Shown one piece after another: positions 23,881-36,194 of a DNA stretch of 64,000 nucleotides. Within the stretch, counting starts at the first letter, position 1; each line of letters starts with the position of its first letter. Source of the stretch: Sciurus carolinensis (Eukaryota > Chordata > Mammalia > Rodentia > Sciuridae); the NCBI RefSeq assembly GCF_902686445.1, contig NC_062217.1, positions 168,917,098 through 168,981,097 on the forward strand. Direction: 5' to 3'. The notes beneath the pieces are model-generated. The model had not been told where the DNA came from, did not search any database, and saw nothing but the letters and a program-made list of their open reading frames with translations. The position numbers were made by a program, and so were the translations under genes.

Positions 23881-24295
23881 AGCCCCTGTTCCTGCTGATG
23901 GGCAGAATCACAGCCTTTAGGACAGGAGTCCCCTGTGCTTCTCCTTTGCTAGCAAAGCAATTATCCATCCTCCCACCTCCAGGAAAAAAAAGAAGTGCAA
24001 CCAATTAATAAAATGGGAACATCTGCTCCTCTTCTGAGCAAATGATGAATTCTGTCCCCCTCTCTCCAGTCCAAGGAGGAGGTAGTGTGGTTTTTGGCGG
24101 AGGACTGTAAGAGTGTAGGAGTGTCTTGCGGAGACAAGCCCTGGGACACGGCAACAGCATCGGGTTTGTTTGGCCAAAGTCAGTGGTTTCATCAGCTCAG
24201 CTAAAGGAAAGTGGCCCCAAGTTCGGGTGAGATGGACTGGGAAGATCCATGGCAGCCTGGCTGATTTTGAGGCCTTCAAGAGTTCTGGTCTTGGC

Positions 24296-24355
24296 CCCTC
24301 CAGAAAGCCGCTCTTTTGGATGGAGATGTTTACATCCTGTAGACTTCTCTCCAGG
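24296..24355 (+). repeat. 60-bp direct repeat, copy 1
   Basis: Matches 24832-24891 at 59 of 60 positions (one C/T difference). It begins CCCTCCAGAAAGCCGCTC and ends CTCTCCAGG. The spacing is 536 bp. Confidence 0.97.
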
Positions 24356-24831
24356 GAGGAAAAGGACCCCCTTGGGAGCACTGGAGTCCCTGGCTAGCTT
24401 CCATACTTCATTGCTACCACTGGGTGAGTTAGCCGTGTTGGACTTGAGACCTGACATCTCTATGGGGACTGCCAACCTGGACTCCCCAAGAGCAGGCCCT
24501 GGAAGACATGACTTGGCACATCACTGTCCCATACGACGGCCACCTGTCTTAGACCTGTATGGAGTCTTGCCAGCACTGGAGCTTCCCAATGACGCTTCTA
24601 TGCACTTTTCTCACCAATATCATTCTTCCGGCTGCTGCCAAGTCCCCTTCTCATGTGCAGAAGCCATGAGCTGGAGGAGGGTCACTCATCCTTGGCTCTG
24701 GGGCCTCCTTGCTGCTCAACCACATGTACACATTTGTAGAAGAATTTAAGTCTTGTGTGTGAACAACATGGGGACCCACCAACCTTGCCAGACTTTGCAA
24801 AGGCCTAAGGTTTACCGTCAGCCTCTACTCT

Positions 24832-24891
24832 CCCTCCAGAAAGCCGCTCTTTTGGATGGAGATGTTTACATCCTGTAGACTTTTCTCCAGG
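24832..24891 (+). repeat. 60-bp direct repeat, copy 2
   Basis: Second copy of the 24296-24355 segment. The sequences outside the 60 bp do not match, so this is a bounded insertion or duplication rather than part of a longer repeat. Confidence 0.97.
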
Positions 24892-25067
24892 CATCCTCTG
24901 TGGTTGAGCACATCCCCATATTTAACAAAGATTCCCTCCATCTGTAACCCCATGGCTCCATCTGTTACTCATCTCCAGCAAGCCCACTGAGGCTGAAGTA
25001 TCCAGGGGAAACTCTAAGAACACCTCCAAAATGCCACATCCGTGAGGCCAGAGACGTTCCCTGCTTC

Positions 25068-25132
25068 CTTTCTGGCTAGGACAGTGCCCTGTCAACAGTA
25101 GGTGTTCAATAAATACTTGTTAAATGAGTCAG
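25068..25132 (+). mobile_element. MIR or L2 3' tail
   Basis: ACAGTGCCCTGTCAACAGTA and GGTGTTCAATAAATACTTGT match the 3' tail shared by MIR and L2. Confidence 0.75.
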
Positions 25133-25231
25133 TGAACTGAGTGCTCAGCCCGATCACCTGTTCACCTCTTGGCCTCCTGTTACTGGAGGTTGGAATTTCT
25201 TATAATCAACGGTGCAGCTGGGAGATGAGGT

Positions 25232-25655
25232 TGTTCCGGTTGGGATGTGAGGTGTCCCCCAAAAGCTCATGGGTGAGACAATGCAAGAAGGTTCAGAGGA
25301 GAAATGATTGGGTTGTGAGAGTCTTAATCAGTGAATTATTCCCTAATGGGATTACTGAGTGGTAACTGAAGTGGTGGGTGTGGCTGGAGGAGGTGGGAAT
25401 TGGGTGTGGCTTTGGGTATATATATATCTGTATCTGGTGAGTGAGTCTCTCTCTGCTTCCTGATGATGGGAGCTGCTTCCCTCCACCACCCTCTCCCACC
25501 ATGATGTTCTGCCTCACCTCAAGCCCCAAGGAATGGAGCTGGCCTCCTAAGGACTAAAACCTCCAAAACTGTGAGCCCTCAAATAAACTCTTCCTCCTCT
25601 AGGATTGTGCTGGTCGATCCTTTTAGTCACATCAGCAAAAAAGCTGACTGAGACA
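25232..25655 (+). mobile_element. MaLR-like solo LTR, copy 4
   Basis: 424 bp from TGTTCCGGTTGGGATGTGAG to GCTGACTGAGACA. It contains GTGTCCCCCAAAAGCTCATG, AAATGATTGGGTTGTGAGAG, CCATGATGTTCTGCCTCACC and CAAATAAACTCTTCCTCCTC. The flanks GAGGT and CCGGT match at 3 of 5 bases, a weak target-site duplication. Confidence 0.85.
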
Positions 25656-28119
25656 CCGGTCTCCAGAGTCCAGGTGTTGAACTGATGAATGTGTGACATC
25701 TCTTCAGCTGCACACATGGAGCATCTTCCTGGGCCGCCTTACAAAGCTGCCTCCCTCCGAGTGCTGCAGGTGCTGATGGGGACTGTCTCCGCCTCCCGTG
25801 GTCCACCTCTGATCCAACCTCTTGCTTCCTGCCGGCCGTATTGGCCTCATCCTCTGCCTTGCTCTCCCAGGCCCTTTCCTGGTTCCCAGGAGCCCACCGG
25901 GGCCTCACACAAGAACGCCCTGAATGCGCAGGGGTTTCACTCCTCCAGGGACAGCACGTGCCCAATAGGAAAGGAGCAGGGGACCAAAGCCCCTGCCTCC
26001 TGTCCTTCACCTGGAGGACAGCAGGGCATCTGGACTCTTCTCAGAAATCCCAGCATCTCGAGCCACCACTGCTGAGAGCAGCCTTATCTTGGCTTCTCCT
26101 TTCCTGCTTCCTGGGACCACCCTGCACACAGCACCGAACTTCTGTTCTGGGACTTGACTTTGGGGGGACCTCAAACCAAGGCATATGGTTAGGCAAAATG
26201 CTTCTTGGTGAATATTTTTCTGCTCCAAATACCCATCTTCTGAACGTGTCAATTATCCATCCTTTCACAGAGTTATAGCCTCTCGGAATTTCTGCTTCTC
26301 GATAGAGGTGAAAGCTGCAGAGAGCTCCTGGCTGTCCGCAGGCCTACTTGCTCCCTGTCAGACAGAAAGAAGGACACCAGTGTCCCCAGTCTTTCCCGCT
26401 GTCCTGGGAGCGGCACAGGACAAGCTGACATGTGTTCGGGGATGGCAAAGCCACCAGATTTGCCAGATCTGTTTGCAATTAAATTGGAGGGGCCTTTCTG
26501 CAGTGGCTTGACTTTTTAAAAGCCTATCTACCCTCCTTTCTTAAGAACTAAACATTTTTTCCACTCCATTTATTAGAAAGAAGCTTTTTAACGTGCCTAT
26601 TTTGAGAGGCGTAACCACTCTGGATGGCTGATTACATCTCAGCAAAAAGCTCTACTCCTGCTCCCTCTGCGTCCCTGGGGCCTCACTGCTTGCTGCCTGG
26701 CCTGGCGCTCCGGTGGGGTAACTGAGGCCTCGCCAGGCAGTACTGCTGGCTCCGTCTTGCTCTGCTCTCCTCTTGGCATCCTCTGCCTCCGCCCATGGGG
26801 TTTCCCCTCTACTATAGGGCCAACTTGTGCTCCTCGGACATGATGCATCTGTGTCCCTCTCTGCCACCCCTACCCCTGTGCCCCTTTGCCACCATGTCCC
26901 TCCTCCCTGGAGAAGTCAGTCAGCTCTTACCCTCCCCTGCCTGCCAAGGAAATGCCTCCCATCTAGGGAAAAGGCACCTTTTGGCCTGACACTACCCATG
27001 GTCCTCAGGGAGAGCTGACCCGCCTCTGGACACCCACCCAAGTGCATCTGCAGGTCTCTGTTGTCACCTCCCTCTCCCAGGGCTGGGGACTTTTCCACCT
27101 GAGAGTCCCCAGTGCTTATCAGAGTGGGGTCAAGCTCAACAAGGTTTTTAGCACAAAGCTTGTTGTGTGGGAAACCTACAGTTCAGAGGTTCCGCAGCAC
27201 CTCGCTTACAATAGGACAAGATGTCTTTCCTGGAAGGAGTTACAATAATGCCACGAGGTCACTGGAGCAATTGGGGTCCTTCTGAGTAGGTGCCTTCACG
27301 TCTCGCCTCTAAAGGATGCCGGGCATTAGCAGATGCTTGGCCTCTTCGGGGTCAAGGCCTGACATTGCGTCCCCTTTCCTGGCTCATCTACCACCTCCTG
27401 AGGACCGAACCCCAGATCATCATTGGTTCACACTTTCCCTGCAGGTGGGTTGCTGCACTCTAAGGGCAGGAGACCCTGCTCTTTCTGGATTCGGAGTCCC
27501 TCATTGAGGCCTGGGCAGGTCCAGTGCTTCGGGACAGGCAGGCCCCACTTGGATCCCCTCTTCCTGGCACATGAGAGTCAGCACTTCTGAATCTTCTGCC
27601 ATCCTGGTGGGTAAAGGTTTGGATGGTGACCAGAGAAGCCATTGGCTGAGCTCTCTGTCAAGAGGCCTCGACTCCTGTCCCACATCACTGGCTCCTGCCT
27701 GGAGCCTCGCCCAGCCTCTCGGGAGGGCGCAGAGGAGGCCAGCAGGGGAGGATGTGCGCGTCCCTGTGGCACCTGGAGTCTCACATCATGAAGAGCTCCA
27801 CATCCCCTCTCGACTCTGCAGGAGCCCTGCGGCACTGAGGAAGCTTCAGCAACACTGGCCAGCCAGAGAGAAGCTCTGAGGTCAGAAGGCAGGAGGAGGA
27901 AGACCAGGAGCGGGCCGCACCGCCAAGGGAGGCTGCTCTGAAGAGCTGAGCATCCATACGCCCCTATCCAGAAGCCGTGAATGCTGAGCAGATGCCCTGG
28001 GAGCCAAGCGAGTGTCTGGGTTCCCTCCTCCATGCCAAAGGGGTCAGCGTAGAGGCGGAGCCGGGCAGGCCCCAGCTGCACATCCCTCACCAGTGGGCCA
28101 TGAGTTCACCATCTTCTTA

Positions 28120-28262
28120 ACCTCAGCTCCTGCTCTCTTACGTATCAGGTGGAGAATAACCTCCTGGCTCCTCTAAGGAGGTGCTGGGAGGAACAAGTTC
28201 AATACGTGTAAGTTCAACAATGTGCAAGTCCTCTGCAAACTGCAAAGTGCTATGTAAATGAA
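28120..28262 (+). mobile_element. MIR SINE
   Basis: CTTAACCTCAGCTCCTGCTC, TCAGGTGGAGAATAACCTCC and CAAAGTGCTATGTAAATG follow MIR, ending in a short A run. Confidence 0.65.
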
Positions 28263-28454
28263 AAAAAAATTTACCCAGAATATCTAAACACAGAAAAAAG
28301 TGAAGACCATGGCACTGACTTCCAGAAGGCAGATTTAATAAAGCAGAAGGGCCCCTCCTGGCTGGCCACTTGCTAGTTCACTGCTGGCTCCGTGAAGAAG
28401 GTTCCAGCCCCTGATTTGGATCACTACAGGGACTCTGCGTGGTAATGCTGCTGA

Positions 28455-28560
28455 CCATTTTGCAGATGAGAACCCTGAGCGTGAGCAAAACCAAGTCACG
28501 CACTTGGAGTCACAGGGCAGTGAGTGACAGAGTATGAACGCGAATCCATTCCTCTCTCCC
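28455..28560 (-). mobile_element. MIR SINE, antisense
   Basis: CCATTTTGCAGATGAGAACC, then GGAGTCACAGGGCAGTGAGT and GAACGCGAATCC match reverse MIR. Confidence 0.8.
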
Positions 28561-30141
28561 GTGAGAATAAGCAAGGCCAGCCAAGTGAGAACGAGCTATG
28601 TGTCCAGGGATTTTTAACAAGAGAGGCAGCCAACCCACCCGCTCTGTTTTGTAGAGTCTCAAGGGCAGCCAGAGCAGGGGACAGGCTGGATGGTGGGTAA
28701 AAGGCAGCTGCAGGTGTGCCTGGCATGGGGAAGGTGGGGACAGACCAAGACGGAGCAGAGCCTCTTCTGTCCTCAGTAAGGGAAGGACATTTAACGTCCT
28801 CCAATTCCTCCTGTCATGGCCGTAGGAACAAAGGTAGGGAAACTGTCAGTTATTATTCACATCCTGGTGGACAGACTGGTATAGAGGTGATTGCCTGGCC
28901 TCCTGGAATGCTCTAGAGACCGTGGTCTGGTTTCCTACAAGTCTGACTTCTAACAGGCCGTCATTCTGGGCTGCTTACTGTAGAGGATGGGTGGGTTCCA
29001 GGCCGGTAGCTGCAGATCGTGGGTCAGAATTCAGGAATTATACAGGTCCTGATCTGCACCCATATGCATTTCAGCCTGTCCCTGACCTGATTCAGTACCT
29101 TTCACAAATGGGAAGTCTTTCTATTATTAGGTTTTAGAAGAACACAGGAAGCTCCCCTCGAATGGGGTAATTGGGCAAGTGCTCACTCCTGGAAGCTCTT
29201 ACCACTCTCTTATCCAAAACGAGAGTCTCACAGGGCTCTCTGCTTCCGGGAAGGGGTGAAGCCCGGCTTGGAAATGCTGTGTTCTGTCTGTGATGCAGTC
29301 TCCAGCCTGCGGGTGTGGACTGGCTAGGCTGCACCTTCTTGTTCAAAGGTGTGTACTCAGTGGCTTCCACGGCTCAGTGGGCTCAGGGTTTAGAGTCATT
29401 CTAGTTTCACTCTGTGACTCTCATCAGGGCTGCCGAGTTGTAGGGCGGTGGCCAGTGTCACCTGAGAAATGTTCCGCATCCTAGGTGACTGGGCGAGGAT
29501 TTCTAGAGGGCCCCAGTGTGAGGAATACACCTCAGACCCGCAAACACCTCCGCAAATGGTTCTTTTCAGTTCAGTCCAGCACTTTGGCTTCAGGTTTCAA
29601 CGCTCTAAGGAGGACTACATTAGAAAAACAGATGCAGACCTTTCCTGAGTTCAGGGCTGCTTACGGTTGCATATGTGACTTTGGCATCAGAGCAACCTGG
29701 ACTTGAGCCAGCGTCCATTAAGAAGTGCTGCCACATGTAATGCAAATGCCTCAATAGCCAGAGTTGAAATGGGCTCACTCTACCACCCCTGAGGCTCAGT
29801 GTCCATCTTCAGGTCAGCGTTGGAAATGGCCGCTGGGGCACCAGCCCCTGTGTCTTCTCTGACGGAGGAGAGAGGGGCAGGAACAAAAGGGCATTCGCTT
29901 GGGGGCCTTCCTAGAATTTTCACGTATGTTTAAACGTCCAGAACTTCTAAACCTGGCACCACCCCTGCGTGCAAGTGCAGTTGAGTAATGTCGGCTCCTC
30001 CTACGCACAGTCACGTACAGCGTACCAATTAGTTTGATTTTTTTCCCTACTATTCTCTCGACACTCAATACAGAACATCTGTAACCAGATGTGTGAGGGT
30101 TTTCCCCCAACCAAATAATTCTGCGATACCTGCTGGGCCTC

Positions 30142-30466
30142 TGTTGTTTGGAAGTCCCCAAAAAGCTCATATGTTGAAGTCTTGGTCCCCAGCTGATGGC
30201 CCCACTGGGAGCTGCTGGACCTTTTAGCAGGTGGGGCCTAGTGGAAGGAAGTTGGGTCTTTCTCTGGCTTCCTAGCCATCATGGTGCCGGCAGCTGTGCT
30301 CCAGCCCAGGATCCCCACTGTGATCCTCACCTCCCTGCAGGCCCAAAGCAATGGGGCCAAGCAGCCATGAAGCGAAACCTCTGAAACCACGAGCTGAAAT
30401 AAGTCTTTCCTACTTTTAAGTTGTTGATCTCAGGTGTTTTGCACAGCGATGGAAGGCCAACTGACA
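30142..30466 (+). mobile_element. MaLR-like solo LTR, copy 5 (shorter)
   Basis: 325 bp: TGTTGTTTGGAAGTCCCC, AAAAAGCTCATATGTTGAAG, CTAGCCATCATGGTGCC, GAAACCTCTGAAACCACGAG and CCAACTGACAC. It is about 100 bp shorter than copies 2 and 4, through internal deletion or subfamily difference. Confidence 0.72.
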
Positions 30467-30569
30467 CTTTCCTACCGTTTAATTTAATTCTCACACTATC
30501 TACCTGAAGACAGCACCAGGTCCCATGGGTGAGTGCTCAGTCCTACAAGAAGGCTCACTTCAGATGCCA

Positions 30570-30990
30570 ACCCCACACAGTAGGTTGCCCACGACTTGTG
30601 TCCAACATGGCTGCAAAGCAGAGGTTCCCAGAACCTCCTTCTGGGGTCAATTAATTTGTGAGAGTGGTTCACAGAACTCAGACAAGCCCCTTTATTTCCT
30701 GGTTTATATGTTGCTAAGGGCCACGTGGCAGAGCAGATGAGCAGGTAAGGAGGTGCCCAGGGAGAGGCCTAGGAAGACCTGGGCACAGATGCCTGGGTCC
30801 CTGTGGCCTCAGGGTGCGCCAGCCTCCTGGCACAGGGGTCGTTCCCCACCAGGAGGCTGAACTCTGAACTCTGGCTTTCAGAGGTTTTTATAGTGGCCTC
30901 ATGGGGAAGGCATGAGCCGTACCACAGTTCCCCACCCTGGTTTTGCTTTCTGTCATTGTCCTCTCCACACCAACCATGTTCTGAGAATAC
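30570..30990 (-). mobile_element. ERV LTR-like segment, family unresolved
   Basis: CACAGAACTCAGACAAGCCC, TTTATTTCCTGGTTTATATG, CCAGCCTCCTGGCACAG and TTTTTATAGTGGCCTCATGG match the antisense layout of an old LTR family I cannot name. Confidence 0.5.
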
Positions 30991-31332
30991 TGAGTGAAAA
31001 ATCCAAGAAATAAATAATATGTTCTGAGTAATTTTATTAAAATATATTGCTATGATTATTGTTTTCTTATTATTGTTAATTTTCCTGTGCCTAATCTATA
31101 AATTAAACTCTATCATAAAAACATATATAGAGAGGGGCTGTACGATCTGTTCTTACAGCCTCCAAAGATCAGTGGGGTTAGTGCAGTACCCAACCCCCAG
31201 CTCCTCTCCCCTTGCCGGAGAATGTGCTGGTGCTGAAAGCTCTAAGCTGCTGTCAGGGCTTGGTCTTTCTGGTGACTTGCCCATCCTGCCCAAGAGTCAC
31301 CTCAGTAGAATAAAAGGTGCCCCTAACCCCCA

Positions 31333-31391
31333 AGGAATTAGGAGCTCTGTGTCAGCACCTGGGGACGGAGACCACAGAGCTCCTAATTCCT
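31333..31391. repeat. 19-bp perfect inverted repeat, 21-nt spacer
   Basis: AGGAATTAGGAGCTCTGTG (31333-31351) is the exact reverse complement of CACAGAGCTCCTAATTCCT (31373-31391). The spacer is 31352-31372. The RNA or cruciform stem would have no mismatch. Confidence 0.97.
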
Positions 31392-32054
31392 AATCGCGGT
31401 ATCACAATATTGTTCCCACAAACACACCCAGGGTCCTGTTATTAAAGATGAAGGTTTGTGAGGTACGACCCTGGGTGGGGTTCCCCAGAGCAGCTCCTGG
31501 GATAAGGATTTGTGGGAAAGGGATTATGGGAAGTGAGTTCGCAAAAACCTGGTAGGAGAGTGGCCATCTTGGATTAGGGAAGGAAGAGGTCAAGCAGAGG
31601 CTTGATCCAAGCAAAGTCTCACCAAGGGTAACCTTGACTTAGCCCCCCGGAGACTGCAGGGACAGTGTTGGCCATGTCCCAGAAACACCCTGACCCAGGA
31701 GGGAGGGAGTTGGAGGTTTCGCCTGCGCACGCCCAACTCTTGGTGCTGGGATGCGCCAGGAAACAGCACTCTGCACGCACGGGATGAATAAGCCCCAGGG
31801 CCTCGGCAGCCCGGACTAGAGGCTACTACTGGGAGCAGAGCTCACCTCTGAACAGTCCTGCCTGTCCACTTGTCAATGTTGAACAATTCAAATAAGAGGT
31901 TTATGCCCCCCGGGATGAATGACAGCTCTTTGGTATTTGGACCTGGGTGTTTTTGTGAAGAGTGGATAAAATGTAAAGAAGAATCTGTCAGCTCTCTATG
32001 GGAGACATGTCCAGGTGTCTGTGGACATTGACATTTATTCAGAAAGACATTTAC
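31392..32054. other. Intergenic, unassigned
   Basis: Mixed composition. No gene or clear repeat is recognised. Confidence 0.45.
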
Positions 32055-32138
32055 CTTTTGGGGGGGTGTGTTTTCGGTGCTGAGAACGGAACCCAGGTCT
32101 TCATGCGCCAATGCTCTGTCACTCGGCTTACCCCAAGC
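32055..32138 (-). mobile_element. ID SINE, antisense, decayed
   Basis: TTTCGGTGCTGAGAACGGAA, CCCAGGTCTTCATGCG and ATGCTCTGTCACTCGGCTTA correspond to reverse ID with many changes. Confidence 0.65.
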
Positions 32139-32189
32139 TGCCCCTTCCATTGTGTATTTACTGTTCTCTAGTGTCCAGAGGTTATGAAT

Positions 32190-32760
32190 AATATACATTT
32201 AAAAGCCTTTTAAATTAAGGAGGTTATCTTCTGATTGGTGTGTAGGGATAAACACAGAAATTAAATTTCCTAAAATTGTCAGAAAACAAGGACATTAACC
32301 TTCTGATACTTTAAATGTATCAACAAAGCTAACTTAGAAGTACTTTAGGTATCCACATAATTAAGGTAAATCTTTGGTAAATGAGATTAGTTGACTGGTT
32401 TGGATATGATAAAAACAGCAATGTCTTCTCTAATTAATGCTATAAATAATATGAGCAATATTTCATTCTACTATGTGTGCTTTTTCCTAAACTTACTCAT
32501 ATTTGCTGATCAAATAATGACATTAATCAGTTAATGTTTAAAGCTACAAAAAATAAATTTGTTTCCAACTAAACTGACTCATTATCCTGAGAAGCCCCAT
32601 ATTTCCATAGAAAATACATTTCATGACGTGTTGGCTTGAAGATAATTTCTAACATCTTGAAGCAATTTAAATCTTGGACTGATATTAAAGTGCATTGATT
32701 AATGGATCGTCATCAGATGCCCAGACCATTCCTTGGTAAGATGCATACCGAAGCATCAAT
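32190..32760. promoter_or_regulatory. AT-rich, repeat-poor block; candidate conserved non-coding element
   Basis: About 570 bp, strongly AT-rich, with no recognised repeat and no coding frame, and dense in TAAT/ATTA homeodomain cores (TAATTAATGC, CATTAATCAGTTAATG, GATTAATGG). This is typical of developmental enhancers, but conservation cannot be tested here. Confidence 0.3.
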
Positions 32761-33599
32761 TATTAAGCATAGACTGGAGTCTGTAGGCAGTTGCTCCTTA
32801 TGTGTGTACGCTTTGGGTCATGTTCATGAACGTGTGGGGTTTTGCTACTTTTAGAGGTTCTATAGGGCGGGTAGGAACGTGGAGTTAGAAGGTTCAGGGA
32901 AATGACCAGCTCTGTCGGGCTGCTGAAATGCTGGCATGGGGTGGCAGTTCTCCACAAAGAGAACCCTCCCTGCAGTTTGCTCTAGGAAAAAGGGTTTACT
33001 TTGATCAAAATAATAACTGATGTAGTGGTTCTGACTGTACTAGACATTGGTGATACCAATACAACTGCGTATGTGCTTCTGGTCTTCAAGGACAAACCAA
33101 ACAGTAGTTTTGTCCTAAAGTGACCTTTCTCAGAGTTTTAAAATTTTGAAATACGGTTGCATTTGAAATTTATGGAGGACTCAGGGAACTTTTGACTTTT
33201 GGATTATGACTATTAATGCTTTCTACATGGGAAACTGAAATTGAGAATTCAGTTTTTAAATATTTATTTATGGATGCATTTGAAGAGAACAACCATGAAT
33301 GCTCCGCATGTTGATAACATCTTAGAATTATTATGAAATTACTCCTGGCCTCACAGAATCCCGTGACCTGTTCTCAAGCAGAGGGTCAGTTTATTCCAGA
33401 ATATGCCGGCACCAAAGAAGGACCAGCTTGGATAGGGATTGTATTTGACTTGGCTTTTAATCTTGACCAGAACCTCTCCTGAGTCTCCTTGCTTGGGATG
33501 GATTTGTGTGGTTATTTGTGTACATTTAATAGGAATCTGCTCTCATCTTCACTAGGATATAATCAGAAAAATTGCTTATGCAACCACGGTTTTGCCTAG
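32761..33599. other. Intergenic, AT-rich, unassigned
   Basis: Continues the AT-rich composition with no recognised repeat or gene. Confidence 0.4.
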
Positions 33600-34020
33600 A
33601 ATGCCTTATTTGAAAATTATTAGGTATGGCTCTATTTTAAAAAAGACAGCTCTATTGTAAATTTATGCAGTTTAAAGTATATAAATTTATACATTAAAAG
33701 TGTACAACTCCATGTTTTTTTTTTTTTAACCACAATCAACTTGGAATATTTACCCAAAGGAAACCCCTTGTGCTAAGTAGTCTGCACCTGCCCCAGTCTC
33801 CCCTTTGCCCTGGAGAGCCGTTGGCCTACTGTGATCCTGTGGCTTTGCCCACTCTGGACATTTCATAGAAATGGAACCATACAGCATGTGGCCCTCCGTG
33901 ATGAAATTCTTTTGCTCGGCTTGATGCTTCCCAGCTTCACCGGGTGGCTGAGGTGACAGCATTCCACTGCAGGACGGCCACATCTTGTTTATCCAGAGCA
34001 CGGTGCTGCTGGGTTGTTGT
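33600..34020 (-). mobile_element. L1 fragment, antisense, degraded
   Basis: CATTTCATAGAAATGGAACC, ATGAAATTCTTTTGCTCGGC and CACATCTTGTTTATCC fit antisense L1 3' sequence. A T13 run lies at 33715-33727. Confidence 0.6.
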
Positions 34021-36190
34021 CTGCTGTGAACTGGGTTTTGAGGTCACGGCGTCCGGCTCTCCAGTGTGCACCCCGGGGTAGAGCTGTGGGTCTCCAGGCG
34101 CCTCCATGGTTAACATGAGGAGACGCTGCCTGTCCCTCTAAAGCAGCCGCCCTCTTCTGGAACTACAGCCCATTTCGCTTCTAGGTCACTTCAGTGCTAT
34201 AAGTTCTCAGTGTTTAAATTAGATCACCCTCAACTGAACCCACACAACCACCCCCAAAGTCAGGGGTGACTGCGTGCACTTTGGAGATGGGGAGTCAGTC
34301 CTGGGAGGATGATATCGCTTGCTCAAAGTTGCTCAGATGGAGAAGAGGCCTGGGGTTCGAGCAGATCCATCCTTTTGCTCTCAACCCACTGACCCCCGAG
34401 CAGTGCGGGGACTGGTGGGCTTCTTCCTTCTCTGATCACCTGGGACTGCCTCTCTTCAAGGCCTCTGTCTCCTCCCCAGGCTTCCCTGTGAGGTCAGTTA
34501 TTCTGCCCATTTTACACATGAGAAAACTGAGGGTCATAACTCACCCTCGGTGGTGCAGGAGCAAAGCAGGGCTGGGACTTGAACCCAGATCCCCTAGTCC
34601 CAAGGATGAGACCCTCAAACACCTGACTTCATAGAAGGCCACTCCAAAGACCTGGGGGCAAGTGAGGTTGGTGGAGCGTGGACTCCCGGGATGGACCCAC
34701 ACTTCAGGCCCTCCCCGTTCAGGCCTGCTCCAGAGCGGCTGCAGGCAGCGCCAGGAAGAGGCCTTCTCCACAGATCCCAGCAAATGCACCAGGCACAGTG
34801 TCCCACAACCCAGCACCAATGAGCACTGAGCGGGCCACTGTCCCCTTCCACGCCAGGTGGTGCTCACAACACTGCCGGTATGCAGCTGACCTCCCGACAC
34901 TTGGGAGGTAGACGGGGCAGTGAGGGATGCAGAAGCTGCACCTCTGTGAGTGTCACCAACGGAAACCCAAGAGGGGCAGGCAGGCGGCATATCACTAGCT
35001 ATCAGGTGGTCCCACCCTGACAGGGAGCCGTGACGCGGGAATGGGGTCAATCAGCTTCTTCAGGGCTTTGCTGCGTGTTGAACCAGCTCCTGGCTTGTTT
35101 CCTGCACACGCCTAGCCAACAAGGGCTCCTTCCTCCTTCCTATCATTTCCAGAAGGGGCATGTGGCTCACAAGGCTCTCTCTCTGCCTGAAAATCCGGGC
35201 TCTGCAGGCCATGATGTCAACCCAGGGCCGTCAGGACCTAATTACAGCTTCCCAGGCTGGCAGCTGTCCTGCCAGGAGTGGAACATGCCCCTGGGTGCAC
35301 CCCAGCTCTGCCAGGGGCTCAGTCTTCATGCTCTCACCCAGAGTTGGACCTAAAGGCCAAGGGTGGAAACACAGGCATGCCTGCTCCCAGCCCTTCCCAT
35401 ACCCAGAGCACAGGGCTAATCAACCCAGCCATCTTCCTCACCGAGCCAGGACTCTGCCTCAGGATCCTTCTGAGTAACGAGGCCTGACAACCGTCCTGCA
35501 AGAGGAGACCCGGCGGCTATGCTTGCAGTCACTGATCTCAGAAGGGCCCTCAGCTCTAACGAAGACCCTCTGCTCTCCTCTGCACACACCAGAAGGGACT
35601 GGAAGATTCTTCAACCCATCGGTTTCCATTCTTAGATGTTTATTTTCCTGATTTTCTCTGGACTCTCTGTGCCTGGGACAACCTGGGGATGTGACGGGAG
35701 ATGCAGTCAGCAGGAAGAGCCACCATGGCCTCAGAGGAGGTCAGCCCGGAACCCAGAGCTCAGATGGAAGAACCAGTCTCTGTAGCCCCCTGACCAGTCC
35801 TGCTGGATTGTGGCTTTGTGGGTAGCGGCCACCCCCACTGTTGTGACTGCCCACTGGGTATGGGGACACCAACCCAAAATGGTATAGAAACCCAAGCTTC
35901 TCCAGGCAGGGCGTGTCACCCAGAAACAATCCCAAACCTGCAAATCTGGGATGCCTTTCTGGGCTTGCCATGCAGATACCACTAGAATCCAATGTCACTC
36001 ACACCCATCGTGACTGTATACATTAACCATGTGCTGTGGCTCCACCGTTCTTTGCAACATCCCTTTGTGCAAGGATTGAGTACTCCTGGGACTTCCTGTG
36101 AAAGACTGTGTCCCAAACTCATAGAAAATGAGCTGTGATCATTGAACAGTTCTGATGTGAGCTTCTGTTTCACGCAGCCCCTCAAAACCC
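34021..36190. other. Intergenic, no gene; one MIR
   Basis: GC-rich with random open frames up to 169 codons (34541-35050 minus). No domain is recognised. Confidence 0.5.
34490..34605 (-). mobile_element. MIR SINE, antisense
   Basis: TTATTCTGCCCATTTTACAC, then ATGAGAAAACTGAGGGTC and GGGCTGGGACTTGAACCCAG are the reverse MIR core, among the best preserved in the window. Confidence 0.9.
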
Positions 36191-36194
36191 TTCA

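Larger units (their letters stand above)
18851..25230. other. Intergenic, no gene; MIR, poly(T), palindrome and a duplicated 60-mer
   Basis: The longest minus frame in the window (19966-20745, 259 codons) lies here, but it has no domain, no exon-like borders and GC-rich random composition. 21550-21620 resembles an old L2-like tail. 23640-23760 is a pyrimidine-rich imperfect repeat. I recognise no gene. Confidence 0.5.
25656..30141. other. Intergenic, no gene; MIRs near 28.2 and 28.5 kb
   Basis: GC-rich. The open frames of 60-170 codons (such as 27578-28090 minus) have no recognisable domain. Nothing further is assignable. Confidence 0.5.
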
